Shown: piece by piece, positions 17,392 through 28,607 of the stretch
How the letters are laid out: the number at the start of each line of letters is the position of its first letter
How positions within the stretch are numbered: the stretch's first letter is position 1
Assembly: GCA_964546435.1 (NCBI GenBank)
Contig: CAZJKJ010000003.1
Span: 1-64,000, forward strand
From: CAYNST01 sp964546435
GTDB lineage: Bacteria; Pseudomonadota; Gammaproteobacteria; Pseudomonadales; Cellvibrionaceae
Direction: 5' to 3'
Length of the DNA: 64,000 bases
Notes under the pieces: model-generated
What the model was told of the DNA's origin: nothing
The model's input: the letters and a program-made list of their open reading frames with translations, nothing else
Database searches by the model: none
Position numbers and translations under genes: made by a program

Positions 17392-18057
17392 ATGACGCAG
17401 ACCATAGTAATTACCGGGGCTAACCGGGGTATCGGGCTGGCATTGGCCAAGGCATACAAGAAGCGGGGCGCGCGGGTTTATGCGCTTTGTCGCCAGGCAT
17501 CAGCCGAATCGGAGCAGCCGGGTCTGGAGCTGGTGACCGGGATCGACGTCGGAGATCCTGACGTAGCAGCCAGGCTGAAGACTGCATTGCAGGGTGTCAA
17601 AATCGATATCCTGATCAACAACGCGGGCATCTTGAGATCGGGAAACCTTGGGCAACTTGATTACCGAACCATTGAAGAACAATTTGCCGTCAATGCCATG
17701 GCACCATTGAGAGTTACCGAAGCGTTGCTCGACAACCTGAACCACGGTGCCAAGGTTGCGCTGGTTACCAGCCGCATGGGATCAATAGCGGATAATTCGT
17801 CGGGTGGTGCTTACGGCTACCGCATGTCGAAAGCCGCGCTGAACGCAGCGGGTGTTTCCCTGGCACATGATCTGAGACCGCACGGTGTCGCGGTGGCAAT
17901 CCTGCATCCTGGATATGTACAGACCGATATGGTCAACAACAAGGGAGATATTTCGGCGGATGAAGCGGCCAACCGTCTGGTGGAACGCATCGACAATCTT
18001 GATCTCAAAAATTCCGGTACATTCTGGCACTCCAACGGCCAGGTTTTGCCTTGGTAG
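17392..18057 (+). CDS. SDR-family oxidoreductase
   Basis: Classical short-chain dehydrogenase/reductase, 221 residues, cytoplasmic, substrate unknown. TGANRGIGLALA (cofactor loop) is at residues 8-19, NNAG near 75, the catalytic Ser in LVTSRMGSI, and YRMSKAALN carries Tyr-xxx-Lys. It resembles the csgA/YwfD-like group of short SDRs, with the HPGYVQTDM motif. I chose ATG at 17392, after AAAAGG; a longer frame from 17332 adds 20 residues without SDR similarity. Confidence 0.88.
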   Translation: MTQTIVITGANRGIGLALAKAYKKRGARVYALCRQASAESEQPGLELVTGIDVGDPDVAARLKTALQGVKIDILINNAGILRSGNLGQLDYRTIEEQFAVNAMAPLRVTEALLDNLNHGAKVALVTSRMGSIADNSSGGAYGYRMSKAALNAAGVSLAHDLRPHGVAVAILHPGYVQTDMVNNKGDISADEAANRLVERIDNLDLKNSGTFWHSNGQVLPW

Positions 18058-18156
18058 CCGGAAAGGGCGGCTCCTCGTGGGGGATGCATAAGGGCGGTGC
18101 GTGCGGAACGATATCAGGTATCATGCGGTCCTTTCTGCTCGGTACATGACATATCT

Positions 18157-20046
18157 ATGATTCAGTTGCGCAAAGTTTCACTGCAACGCGGTGCGAAATC
18201 ACTTCTTGAGAACGCCGAACTGACGGTCTATCCGGGTCAGCGGTGGGGAATCATAGGTCCAAACGGAAGTGGTAAATCGACGCTTTTTCAGGTTCTGCTG
18301 GGAACGCTCGGCGCGGATCAGGGAGAGGTAGCACGACCTGCCGGCTGGCAGATTGCGTATATGGCGCAAGAAACCGATTCCGGTGACAGTTTCGCGCTGC
18401 AGTATGTAATGGATGGTGATCAGGAGCTGCGGGACATCCGCACCCGGCTGGAGGAGGTCGGTGAAGACGGTGTGGAATCCGCCCGTTTGCATGCGCAGAT
18501 GGAAGCGATCGATGGCTATACGGCGCAAACCCGAGCAGCGAAGTTGCTCAACGGGCTGGGCTTCCAGGCGAGTGATGAATTGCGGTCGGTACCGGAATTT
18601 TCCGGCGGCTGGCGGATCAGGCTTAATTTGGCGCGGGCCCTGATGTGCCGCTCGGACTGCATGTTGCTTGATGAACCGACCAACCACCTCGATCTCGATG
18701 CTACCCTCTGGCTGGAGCAGTACCTGCGCGGTTATGCCGGGACTTTGATCATAATTTCTCACGACAGAGACTTTCTTGATAACGTGGTGGACGGCATCAT
18801 CAGTTTCGAGAACCGCCAGCTTATCCAGTATCGCGGCAATTATTCAGCCTTCGAGCGCCAGAAAGCGGAACGCCTGGCCCAGCAAAACATCGCCTTCGAG
18901 AAGCAGCAGGCCCGCATAGCGGAAATTGAAAATTTCGTACGCCGCTTCCGCGCCAAGGCGACAAAAGCAAAGCAGGCGCAAAGTCGTCTGAAAGAGCTGG
19001 GACGCATGGAACTCATTGCGCCGGCGCATATGGACTCCCCATTCGATTTCCGGTTTGCATCGCCACTCAAAATGTCGCCGCAACTGATCAGCCTGGATCA
19101 GGCTGACATTGGTTACGGCAAACACCTTTTGCTGGAACAGATACAGTTCACCCTGCATTCGAGCAACCGGATCGGTTTGTTGGGCGCGAACGGGGCGGGC
19201 AAGTCCACGCTTCTAAAGGCGTTGGCGGGTCGAGTGCCGCTTTGTTCGGGGCGGCGAATCGAAGGCATTCATCTGGACATCGGTTATTACGCCCAGCATC
19301 AACTGGAGGAGCTGGATCTGCAGGCCTCCTGCGCGTTACATCTCCAGCGACTGTCACCTGCGGCGCCGGAGCAGGAAGTCCGCAACTTCCTCGGCGGCTT
19401 TGATTTTCACGGAGATCGGGTATTTGAACCTATCCACCATTTTTCCGGTGGCGAAAAGGCGCGCCTCGCTTTGGCGATTCTTGCCTGGCAGAAACCCAAT
19501 TTGCTGCTGATGGATGAACCGACCAACCATCTGGATCTGGAAATGCGTCATGCACTGACGGTGGCGCTTCAATCGTTTGACGGCCCGATCGTCATTGTCT
19601 CCCATGATCGCCACTTGTTGCGCAATACGGTTGACGAGTTTTTGCTGGTCGATCAGGGTAAGGTGCAGCCATTTGACGGTGATCTGGACGATTATCAGAA
19701 GTGGCTTTTGCAGAAGCAGAAACCGGGAACACCTGCGCTGCAGCAGGAGGAACGCAAGCCGGATAAAAAAGCCGAACGACAGGCCTCGGCGGCTCAGCGG
19801 GAGCGCCTGAAACCGTTTACTCAGGTGATCAACCGGCTCGAGAAGGAAATGGATGTCATCGGCGCCGAACTAAAAACCATCGAAATGCGTCTAAGCGACT
19901 CGGCACTGTATGAGTCGTCGGGTACCGAGTTGCAGAATCTGCTGAAGCAGCAGGGGGCTTTGCGATCGCGCCTGGAAGGTATTGAGTCGGAATGGCTTGA
20001 AAAAACAGAAGAAATTGAATTGCTGAAGTTGCAGTCACCGGGATAA
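18157..20046 (+). CDS. ABC-F ATPase, YheS-type
   Basis: Soluble ABC-F protein with two ATPase domains that bind ribosomes and affect translation. Domain 1: GPNGSGKST (Walker A), FSGGWRIRLNLA (signature) and LLLDEPTNHLDLD (Walker B). The linker contains RFRAKATKAKQAQSRLKELGRME. Domain 2: GANGAGKST, FSGGEKARLALA and LLMDEPTNHLDLE. A coiled-coil C-terminal tail from about 550 (QREEERKPDK-like charged region) ends in LEGIESEWLEK. The start ATG at 18157 gives MIQLRKVSLQRGAKSLL, aligned with YheS; an upstream extension to 18097 is rejected. Length 629. No antibiotic-resistance role is implied. Confidence 0.93.
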   Translation: MIQLRKVSLQRGAKSLLENAELTVYPGQRWGIIGPNGSGKSTLFQVLLGTLGADQGEVARPAGWQIAYMAQETDSGDSFALQYVMDGDQELRDIRTRLEEVGEDGVESARLHAQMEAIDGYTAQTRAAKLLNGLGFQASDELRSVPEFSGGWRIRLNLARALMCRSDCMLLDEPTNHLDLDATLWLEQYLRGYAGTLIIISHDRDFLDNVVDGIISFENRQLIQYRGNYSAFERQKAERLAQQNIAFEKQQARIAEIENFVRRFRAKATKAKQAQSRLKELGRMELIAPAHMDSPFDFRFASPLKMSPQLISLDQADIGYGKHLLLEQIQFTLHSSNRIGLLGANGAGKSTLLKALAGRVPLCSGRRIEGIHLDIGYYAQHQLEELDLQASCALHLQRLSPAAPEQEVRNFLGGFDFHGDRVFEPIHHFSGGEKARLALAILAWQKPNLLLMDEPTNHLDLEMRHALTVALQSFDGPIVIVSHDRHLLRNTVDEFLLVDQGKVQPFDGDLDDYQKWLLQKQKPGTPALQQEERKPDKKAERQASAAQRERLKPFTQVINRLEKEMDVIGAELKTIEMRLSDSALYESSGTELQNLLKQQGALRSRLEGIESEWLEKTEEIELLKLQSPG

Positions 20047-20080
20047 ATAACCATCGGGATAAGTAACCATCGGGATAAAC
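20039..20080 (+). repeat. Short tandem repeat at the ABC-F stop codon
   Basis: The 16-bp unit CGGGATAAATAACCAT occurs at 20039-20054, again with one change at 20055-20070, and a partial third copy (CGGGATAA) at 20071-20078. The first copy contains the ABC-F stop codon (20044-20046). Confidence 0.8.
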
Positions 20081-20136
20081 AGCCGCGGGCGTTCGAGCAA
20101 TTGCTCAGGTCCGGCGATGACGAGGAACCTGTATAA

Positions 20137-20979
20137 ATGAATCAGCCAGCACGTTGGATCATGGCAGCAATGCTTCTTTGTTCCTGCAGCGCCCCGCTTT
20201 CGGCGTTGACTCTGGAGGGTGAATGGCAGCAGGGGGGCACCCTGATTGGTAAAGTAGCGCCGGGCAGCGAAGTTCAGGTTGACGGACGGGGGGTGAGATT
20301 ATCGCCGGAAGGCCGCTTTATCTTCGGTCTGGGTCGCGATCAGAAAGGGCCGGTTGAGGTGACGGTCAGACAGCCCGATGGCAAAGTCACGGTGAAAAAA
20401 TTTCCTGTGGCGGAGCGTCAATATGTTGTCCAGAAAATTGAAGGCGTACAGCAAAAGCATGTGTCGCCTCCTGAACAGGTTCTGGAGCGTATTGCGCGCG
20501 AAGCCGCTCAGGTGAGAAAAGTGCGGGAACTTGATGCGCCTCGCACGGACTTCCTGGAGCCATTCATTTGGCCATTGGTGGGGCCGGTGACGGGTGTGTA
20601 CGGCAGTCAGCGCGTGTACAATGGCGTGCCTAAGTCGCCCCATTACGGTCTGGATATCGCCGCACCAGTCGGGACCAGGGTCGTTGCGCCGGCCGCGGGT
20701 GTGGTCACACTGGCCGAGCCGGATCTGTACTATTCCGGCGGCACCCTCGTTCTGGATCACGGCCACGGTTTTTCATCGACCTTCATTCACTTGCATAAAG
20801 TTCTGGCGGCCGTTGGAGACCAGGTGCGTCAGGGGCAGGCGATAGCGGAAGTCGGGGCAACCGGACGGGTGACCGGTCCGCATCTCGATTGGCGGATCAA
20901 CTGGTTTGATGTCCGTATGGATCCCGCGTTGCTGATGAAAAGAACACCCATGCCGGATAAACCCGGAACGACAGAATGA
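20137..20979 (+). CDS. M23-family metallopeptidase, exported
   Basis: LytM-type zinc endopeptidase, or LytM-like activator, acting on peptidoglycan peptide bridges in the periplasm. The signal peptide covers residues 1 to about 25 (hydrophobic MAAMLLCS, then SAPLSA as a probable cleavage site). A middle beta-rich region (about 30-110) precedes the M23 domain (about 150-270). Zinc ligands look complete: His and Asp in HYGLDIAAPVGT, and the final HLH in STFIHLHK. GRVTGPHLDWRIN carries the later His. It therefore looks catalytically competent. 280 residues. Confidence 0.88.
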   Translation: MNQPARWIMAAMLLCSCSAPLSALTLEGEWQQGGTLIGKVAPGSEVQVDGRGVRLSPEGRFIFGLGRDQKGPVEVTVRQPDGKVTVKKFPVAERQYVVQKIEGVQQKHVSPPEQVLERIAREAAQVRKVRELDAPRTDFLEPFIWPLVGPVTGVYGSQRVYNGVPKSPHYGLDIAAPVGTRVVAPAAGVVTLAEPDLYYSGGTLVLDHGHGFSSTFIHLHKVLAAVGDQVRQGQAIAEVGATGRVTGPHLDWRINWFDVRMDPALLMKRTPMPDKPGTTE

Positions 20980-20988
20980 GTGCTTCCC

Positions 20989-21183
20989 ATGCTGGATAAA
21001 AAGTTATTAAGTATTTTGGTATGTCCTGTCACCAAAGCGCCGCTGGTTCACGACAAAGAGCACAGCGAGCTGGTCTGTGTTGCCAGCGGTCTGGCCTATC
21101 CCATCCGGGACGGGATACCGGTGATGCTGGAATCTGAAGCCCGGACGATTACCCTGGAGGAGAAAGAGCGTCTTTCCAGGTAA
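20989..21183 (+). CDS. Trm112/YcaR-family small protein
   Basis: Short zinc-ribbon-like protein of about 64 residues. MLDKKLLSILVCPVTKAPLVHD and YPIRDGIPVMLESEAR are the family hallmarks. Only one CP knuckle Cys (Cys12 region) and a second Cys in ELVCVAS are present, so metal binding may be lost, as in many bacterial members. Homologues sit between lpxK and kdsB in E. coli relatives; the setting here differs. A GTG at 20980 would add three residues. Confidence 0.85.
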   Translation: MLDKKLLSILVCPVTKAPLVHDKEHSELVCVASGLAYPIRDGIPVMLESEARTITLEEKERLSR

Positions 21184-21266
21184 GAGGCACTCTGGTTTCA
21201 TTTTTTGTTTGCCGGTCGAGCGCGCCGGCCAGCGTCGTCGAGTTTTGTGAAAGCGAGGAGATCGGG

Positions 21267-21614
21267 ATGTCGGATTCCATATTTACCAGAATTATCAACG
21301 GAGAAATTCCGTCCGAGTTGTTGTATGAAGATGAGGTTTGTATCTGCATCCGGGATATTGCGCCTCATGCACCTACGCATGTTTTGATCATTCCCCGCAA
21401 ACCGATTCCAAGAATTGCCGATGCCACCGCCGAGGATCAGGCTCTGCTGGGGCACATGATGGTCAAGGCTGGCGAAATTGCCCGCATGCTGGGGGTTGCG
21501 GACGCCTTCAGGCTGGTCATAAACAATGGTGCGGAAGCCGGGCAAACTGTATTTCATCTGCACATTCATCTGCTTGCGGGCAAGACCTACGCGGAGTCAT
21601 CCCTGGGGATGTAG
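21267..21614 (+). CDS. HinT-like histidine triad protein
   Basis: Purine nucleoside phosphoramidase-type HIT protein, 115 residues. It opens MSDSIFTRIINGEIPSELLYED, with HVLIIPRKPI, and its histidine triad HLHIHLL comes at residues about 98-104, after AGQTVF. That is the typical full-length HinT (YcfF) architecture. ATG at 21267 follows GAGGAG/GATCGGG. No operon partner is evident; the gene lies between a Trm112-like gene and alaS. Confidence 0.93.
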   Translation: MSDSIFTRIINGEIPSELLYEDEVCICIRDIAPHAPTHVLIIPRKPIPRIADATAEDQALLGHMMVKAGEIARMLGVADAFRLVINNGAEAGQTVFHLHIHLLAGKTYAESSLGM

Positions 21615-21859
21615 CGGCCGCAAGCGCGCGTGGCTGCGACCCGCGATTTGCGTGTCTATGACAATTGCCCGCAGCCCCTTATACTGGGCGCCATTTCACC
21701 ATCTGCCCATGTCGTCGATACCGGCTTGCAGTGCGGACACTGCTTCAGGGTTCGTGTGAGGGGTGCCCTGATGTACACATCACTGTGGATGATCACGTGA
21801 ATGACCACATGGCTGTGCAGAGCGTGCGAAGCCGACGATTTTAATTGGGAAGACATTTT

Positions 21860-24457
<2,598 letters not shown>

Positions 24458-24611
24458 ATTAACGACCCTTCGCTTTTTTTTGCGAAGAGCAGTTAACAAC
24501 CGTTCAGAATTGTTGTTTAATTGCCGCCTTTTGAGCGAGTGTCTGTGGTCTTTCGTATCAAGACCGCACATTGTTAGACAAGAAACCTTGGCGTCGGGGA
24601 TAACAGCGTAA

Positions 24612-25847
24612 ATGAGCCTGATTGTGCAGAAGTACGGCGGCACGTCCGTTGGCACGGTAGAACGTATAAAGGCGGTGGCGGAAAAGGTGGTTGACTTCCG
24701 TCGGCGAGGTCACGATATCGTGGTCGTGGTTTCCGCGATGAGTGGGGAAACCAACCGTCTGATTGCGCTCGCCAATGATATACAGTCATCCCCCGATCCG
24801 CGGGAGATGGATGTTCTGGTTTCAACGGGCGAACAGGTAACCATCGCCCTGTTGTGCATGGCGCTGAAGCAATGCGGCCAGGCGGCGCGATCGTACACGG
24901 GTACCCAGGTCAAGATTCTTACGGACGACGCCCACACGAAAGCGCGAATCCAGAATATCGACGTAGAGGGAATGCGTAATGATCTGAAGGAAGGTCGGGT
25001 TGTGGTTGTTGCCGGATTTCAGGGCGTGGACGCTGCCGGCAATATCACGACACTGGGGCGGGGTGGCTCGGACACTACCGGTGTCGCCCTGGCGGCCGCG
25101 TTGAAAGCCGATGAGTGCCAGATTTACACCGACGTGGATGGTGTGTATACCACCGATCCGCGAGTGGTAGAAAATGCCCGACGTCTGGATCGGGTGACAT
25201 TCGAAGAAATGCTGGAAATGGCGAGCCTGGGTTCCAAAGTCCTGCAGATCCGGGCAGTTGAGTTTGCGGGCAAATATAACGTGCCTTTGCGGGTATTGTC
25301 TTCGTTTAAAGACGGCCCTGGGACTTTGATAACCATCGATGAGGAAATCTCCAATATGGAACAACCAGTAGTCTCTGGTATTGCTTTCAATCGCGATGAG
25401 GCAAAACTGTCGATCCGTGGCGTACCGGATCAGCCGGGCGTGGCATCCGGAATTCTGGCACCTATCAGTGAAGCCAATATCGAAGTGGATGTGATAGTGC
25501 AGAACGTGGCGGCCGATAAGACAAATGATCTGACGTTTACCGTTAATCGCAGCGACATGGAGAAGGCCAGGGCCATTCTGAGCAAGGTTGCGGAAGAAAT
25601 GGGTGCACGAGAAGTTGTTGCAGACAACAAGGTGGTCAAGATCTCGGTGGTAGGCGTAGGCATGCGATCGCATGCTGGCGTGGCGGCCACCATGTTTAAA
25701 ACCCTGGCAGCCGACAGTATCAATATTCAGATGATCACGACTTCGGAAATCAAGGTTTCAGTGATTATCGATGAAAAATATCTGGAGCTGGCAGTGCGTT
25801 CGTTGCATTCAGCTTTCGGACTGGACAGCGATCCGGTCCAGGTATGA
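24612..25847 (+). CDS. lysC: Aspartate kinase (lysine-sensitive type likely)
   Basis: Phosphorylates aspartate, the first step to lysine, threonine, methionine and aspartate semialdehyde. The KYGGTSVGTVERI P-loop-like start, STGEQVTIALLCMAL and GRGGSDTTGVALAAAL define the kinase domain (1 to about 245). Two ACT domains follow at about 265-411 (SGIAFNRDEAKLSIRGVPDQPG, ISVVGVGMRSHAGVA), which bind allosteric amino acids. 411 residues is the length of the Pseudomonas-type monofunctional enzyme. It sits between alaS and csrA, as in Pseudomonas. Confidence 0.96.
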   Translation: MSLIVQKYGGTSVGTVERIKAVAEKVVDFRRRGHDIVVVVSAMSGETNRLIALANDIQSSPDPREMDVLVSTGEQVTIALLCMALKQCGQAARSYTGTQVKILTDDAHTKARIQNIDVEGMRNDLKEGRVVVVAGFQGVDAAGNITTLGRGGSDTTGVALAAALKADECQIYTDVDGVYTTDPRVVENARRLDRVTFEEMLEMASLGSKVLQIRAVEFAGKYNVPLRVLSSFKDGPGTLITIDEEISNMEQPVVSGIAFNRDEAKLSIRGVPDQPGVASGILAPISEANIEVDVIVQNVAADKTNDLTFTVNRSDMEKARAILSKVAEEMGAREVVADNKVVKISVVGVGMRSHAGVAATMFKTLAADSINIQMITTSEIKVSVIIDEKYLELAVRSLHSAFGLDSDPVQV

Positions 25848-26026
25848 TTTTACGCACCTAATGGGGAAAGTCTGCCTGTTCGGTCGTGCAAACCAAGCCC
25901 TCGACCCACCGCGACGAAAGCTCTGGAGCTCTCGCACAAACCAAGAAAAATCGCGTGGGTTGAACGATGGCTTCTGGCGGAGATCTGTCCGCCCTTCTCA
26001 CAGGATGAAATAAGGAGAGTAAATCG

Positions 26027-26224
26027 ATGTTAATTTTGACACGCCGCATAGGCGAAACACTGATGGTCGGCGACGAAGTCACCGTTACCGTTTTGGGTGT
26101 GAAGGGTAATCAGGTCCGAATCGGTGTGAATGCGCCCAAGGAGATCGCTGTTCACCGGGAAGAAATTTATCAGCGAATCCAGCGGGAAAAGCAGCAAACC
26201 AAGGATGATGTCGGTAACAGTTAA
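26027..26224 (+). CDS. csrA: Carbon storage regulator
   Basis: RNA-binding post-transcriptional regulator that binds GGA motifs near ribosome sites. The 65-residue protein opens MLILTRRIGETLMVGDEVTVTVLGVKGNQVRIGVNAPKEI, nearly identical to RsmA/CsrA. ATG at 26027 follows AAGGAGAG at about 26012-26019. It lies downstream of lysC and upstream of tRNA-Ser. Motility genes follow, which CsrA commonly controls, but no GGA-based target was proven. Confidence 0.98.
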   Translation: MLILTRRIGETLMVGDEVTVTVLGVKGNQVRIGVNAPKEIAVHREEIYQRIQREKQQTKDDVGNS

Positions 26225-26596
26225 ACATCTCCAGGGTATTACTGAAATCGCATGAACAGCGTCGTGGCCGGCAGCGTCGACCATGCTCTTTTGTTCGATC
26301 GCAGCAGGTGCTGGAGCGCAAGGAATGCGCTTGCGCTGCTCCTGCAAATCACCTTACGAGTCAGTTCCTGCCGAAAACCGAAGGGTGACGACGGAAGCTG
26401 AATAATGGAAGTTCCGGTTGATGAAACGGATACTGGCATCCAGCATAAATATCCACAAGTCGTGATTGCGGATGAATATCCTGTAGAAGCATTTGACTTT
26501 TTACGCGGTGTTGCTATTATGCCGCACCTTAGCGCGGCACAGAATAAACAATGTCGCTCGCGCTTTGCCAAGCCCAGCTTGGCGTATCTGCGCCGC
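26225..26596. other. Gap between csrA and tRNA-Ser
   Basis: No gene was found. A short frame at 26405-26635 runs into the tRNA and has no ribosome site or known motif. The tRNA promoter at 26493-26520 is the only recognisable element. No clear terminator follows csrA. Confidence 0.5.
26493..26520 (+). promoter_or_regulatory. Promoter of tRNA-Ser
   Basis: TTGACT at 26493-26498 (5 of 6), 16-bp spacer, TATTAT at 26515-26520 (5 of 6), followed by GC-rich GCCGCACC, a discriminator of the kind seen in stringently controlled stable-RNA promoters. It lies about 76 bp before the tRNA. Confidence 0.75.
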
Positions 26597-26688
26597 GGAG
26601 AGATGGCCGAGTGGTCGAAGGCGCTCCCCTGCTAAGGGAGTATACCTATAACCGGGTATCGAGGGTTCGAATCCCTCTCTCTCCGCCA
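26597..26688 (+). tRNA. tRNA-Ser (GCT)
   Basis: The acceptor stem GGAGAGA (26597-26603) pairs with TCTCTCC (26678-26684). The anticodon stem CTCCC (26624-26628) and GGGAG (26636-26640) frame anticodon GCT at 26631-26633. A long variable arm follows (class II). The T arm is GAGGG-TTCGAAT-CCCTC at 26661-26677. Discriminator G at 26685 and encoded CCA at 26686-26688. Reads AGC/AGT codons. It follows csrA, as in Pseudomonas. Confidence 0.97.
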
Positions 26689-26928
26689 TATTCCAGATAA
26701 GTCATTTTTTTTGTCCCCTCTGCTCCCGTAAACCTGCAACTTTCCCAGCCGTGGTTGAACGGCTTGCGCGAAAATCTAAGCGAATGTCCAGCTGAAGCGG
26801 GCGTCTTCCCCCCTGGTCTGGTTTCCGTGTGTGACCTGCCACGGGAAAAAGTATCCTGCGGCTCTAAAGATTCCCGTTTCCTGGTCGATACTCAAGGCAA
26901 GTCATTAAATTTTCGGTTGGAGAAGTCT

Positions 26929-27309
26929 GTGAACACCAAAGCTGCGCTCAAGTCCTACACCGGGGTTCACTATCGGGCGAACGTCGAGTCTGCATCTCCG
27001 CACCGGTTGGTCGACATGCTGTATGAAGGCGCCATCGACCGGATCGTTCAGGCAAAGGGCGCAATGGAGTTCGGGAATATCGAACTTAAGGGCAGCAAAA
27101 TCAATAGCGCAATCAGCATCATCGGCGGATTGCGGGAGAGCCTGGATCTTGAAACCGGTGGAGATCTTGCCCGGAATCTGGATAACCTTTATGTGTATGT
27201 TCTGTCGCTGTTGACTAAGGCACATATCAAAAACGAAGCCGCCAAGCTGGAAGAGGCTCATACGTTGCTGTGTCAAATGAGAGCGACCTGGAAGCAGATC
27301 GGCGAATAA
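26929..27309 (+). CDS. fliS: Flagellar export chaperone FliS
   Basis: Cytoplasmic chaperone that binds the flagellin C-terminus before export. A four-helix bundle of 126 residues: KSYTGVHYRANVESASPHRLVDMLYEGAIDRI is the classic start, and NLDNLYVYVLSLLTKAHIKN and the LLCQMRATWKQI tail are typical. I chose GTG at 26929, preceded by GGAGA at 26919-26923, over an in-frame codon at 26755 that would add 58 residues with no FliS similarity. fliD and flaG normally lie upstream but are not here. Confidence 0.9.
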   Translation: MNTKAALKSYTGVHYRANVESASPHRLVDMLYEGAIDRIVQAKGAMEFGNIELKGSKINSAISIIGGLRESLDLETGGDLARNLDNLYVYVLSLLTKAHIKNEAAKLEEAHTLLCQMRATWKQIGE

Positions 27310-27474
27310 GGGTCTTGCAATCCTTTCGTGGAGTAAACCTTTCATCGAGTAATTGCTTCTTGTAACCACCGTCGCCTGGCAGCAGGCGGAGAAACAGCTC
27401 GGCGTGGCATAATGCGTGCATGAAAATCTTCAAATTCCCTTGAAGCGTGATCTTGCTTCGATTCTGGAGGTTTC

Positions 27475-27855
27475 ATGAGCGTGGTATATCCGGGCCTTGC
27501 ACCGTCCACTATGGGCAATCAAAACCTGTCGCCCCACGCCTTGGGCTCCGCGCTTATGGACAGCGCCCTCGAACGTGCCGAGCAGGCGATCAAAGCGCTT
27601 GAGCGGGACGATCGCAGCGAAGCAATTCATTTTTCGCGAGTATTGACGGCGCTGATCAGCAGCCTTCAAAACACCCTTGACCCTCCGCTGGAAGGTGACG
27701 TCAGCGACAACCTTAACGCACTCTATGATTACATGATCATTCGGTTGAGTGGTGCTGGTGAGGCGGGTAATGAGAGTGCTTTTGCTGAGGTTCACGCGTT
27801 GCTGGGACAGATCAAGCAGGGGTGGGAGAATTTTATATTTCCAGCGGACCACTAA
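27475..27855 (+). CDS. Second FliS-like chaperone
   Basis: A 126-residue FliS paralogue. The segment NLNALYDYMIIRLSGA followed by FAEVHALLGQIKQGWENF mirrors the C-terminal half of FliS. The N-terminal half is shorter on recognisable motifs (ALMDSALERAEQAIKALERDDR, then FSRVLTALISSLQNTL). Pseudomonas also carries fliS and a second fliS-like gene in tandem before fleQ; this gene is in that place. Start ATG at 27475 after GGAGG. Confidence 0.78.
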   Translation: MSVVYPGLAPSTMGNQNLSPHALGSALMDSALERAEQAIKALERDDRSEAIHFSRVLTALISSLQNTLDPPLEGDVSDNLNALYDYMIIRLSGAGEAGNESAFAEVHALLGQIKQGWENFIFPADH

Positions 27856-28092
27856 ATGGACAATTTGTTGTAAAAAGGTCAACGCCGACGTGTTGATCGA
27901 CTGTTCCATCCCGTTCTTGTCAACATCACCTTCCTGTAACTATTAACTTCCTTTCAAACACTCTTAAGTGCTTTCAGGTTTTCCGCTTTCAAGAAAAATG
28001 TCGATCAGTTCTCACTGCGTGGGATCCAGTTAAAGTTTCGCTGCTGCGAGCCGTTATAGCTATTGGGCAATGAATTATCTGGAGAAACGGAA

Positions 28093-28365
28093 ATGGCAGT
28101 AATCGCTACCACCCACTTGAACCTGGTCAGAGCACGTCGCCAGATGGAAACCGCATTCGTTGCCAACGACTGGGAGCGCGTCAAGGAATGGGATCAGCAG
28201 CTGACCGCACAGCTCAATAATGCGTTCGACGACCCGCAGCGGGACAACGACCTCCTGGTTAAAGAGCTGGAGCGAATTCTCGGTCTCTACGCGGACATGG
28301 TCGAAAGCTTGCCGCCGTCTGTGAACGAACCCTGGGTATCATCGGAATCCAGCCAGAATCCGTGA
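28093..28365 (+). CDS. FliT-like flagellar protein
   Basis: About 90 residues, predicted all-helical: MAVIATTHLNLVRARRQMETAFVANDWERVKEWDQQL is a FliT-like beginning, ending in a proline-serine-rich tail (PPSVNEPW). FliT is an export chaperone for FliD. Assignment rests on size, helical pattern and position between the fliS genes and fleQ, not on a firm motif. ATG at 28093 follows GGAGAAACGG; an in-frame codon at 28063 is less likely. Confidence 0.55.
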   Translation: MAVIATTHLNLVRARRQMETAFVANDWERVKEWDQQLTAQLNNAFDDPQRDNDLLVKELERILGLYADMVESLPPSVNEPWVSSESSQNP

Positions 28366-28421
28366 CGATTATGGGCAGATAATTTCCGCCTGCGTCACAC
28401 AAGTCGCCATCCATGTTGTCT

Positions 28422-28438
28422 GGAGGACTTGGTCCTCC
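28422..28438 (+). repeat. Hairpin in the fleQ leader region
   Basis: GGAGGAC (28422-28428), a 3-nt loop, and GTCCTCC (28432-28438) form a perfect 7-bp stem in the 240-bp gap before fleQ. No T-run follows. Function unknown. Confidence 0.45.
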
Positions 28439-28607
28439 CACTCCGCCAGAAATTTGACCATCTTCCAAGCATTGACTATTACTAAGATCAAGGACTGCAG
28501 CGGTTTGGGTGCAAACCGCCAGTTCCAAACTTAATCTTTGTGCCAAGGTGGCAGGAGGCTTGGCTTTTACAGCATCCCGCTAACCTGATAAAAGGGTGTG
28601 CGGCCAG

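Noticed and set aside
24822..25673. Minus-strand 283-residue frame opposite lysC
   Set aside because: Lies wholly opposite a clear aspartate kinase, His- and Arg-rich translation without motifs: antisense shadow.
26405..26635. Short open frame running into tRNA-Ser
   Set aside because: It overlaps the tRNA and has no ribosome site or motif.
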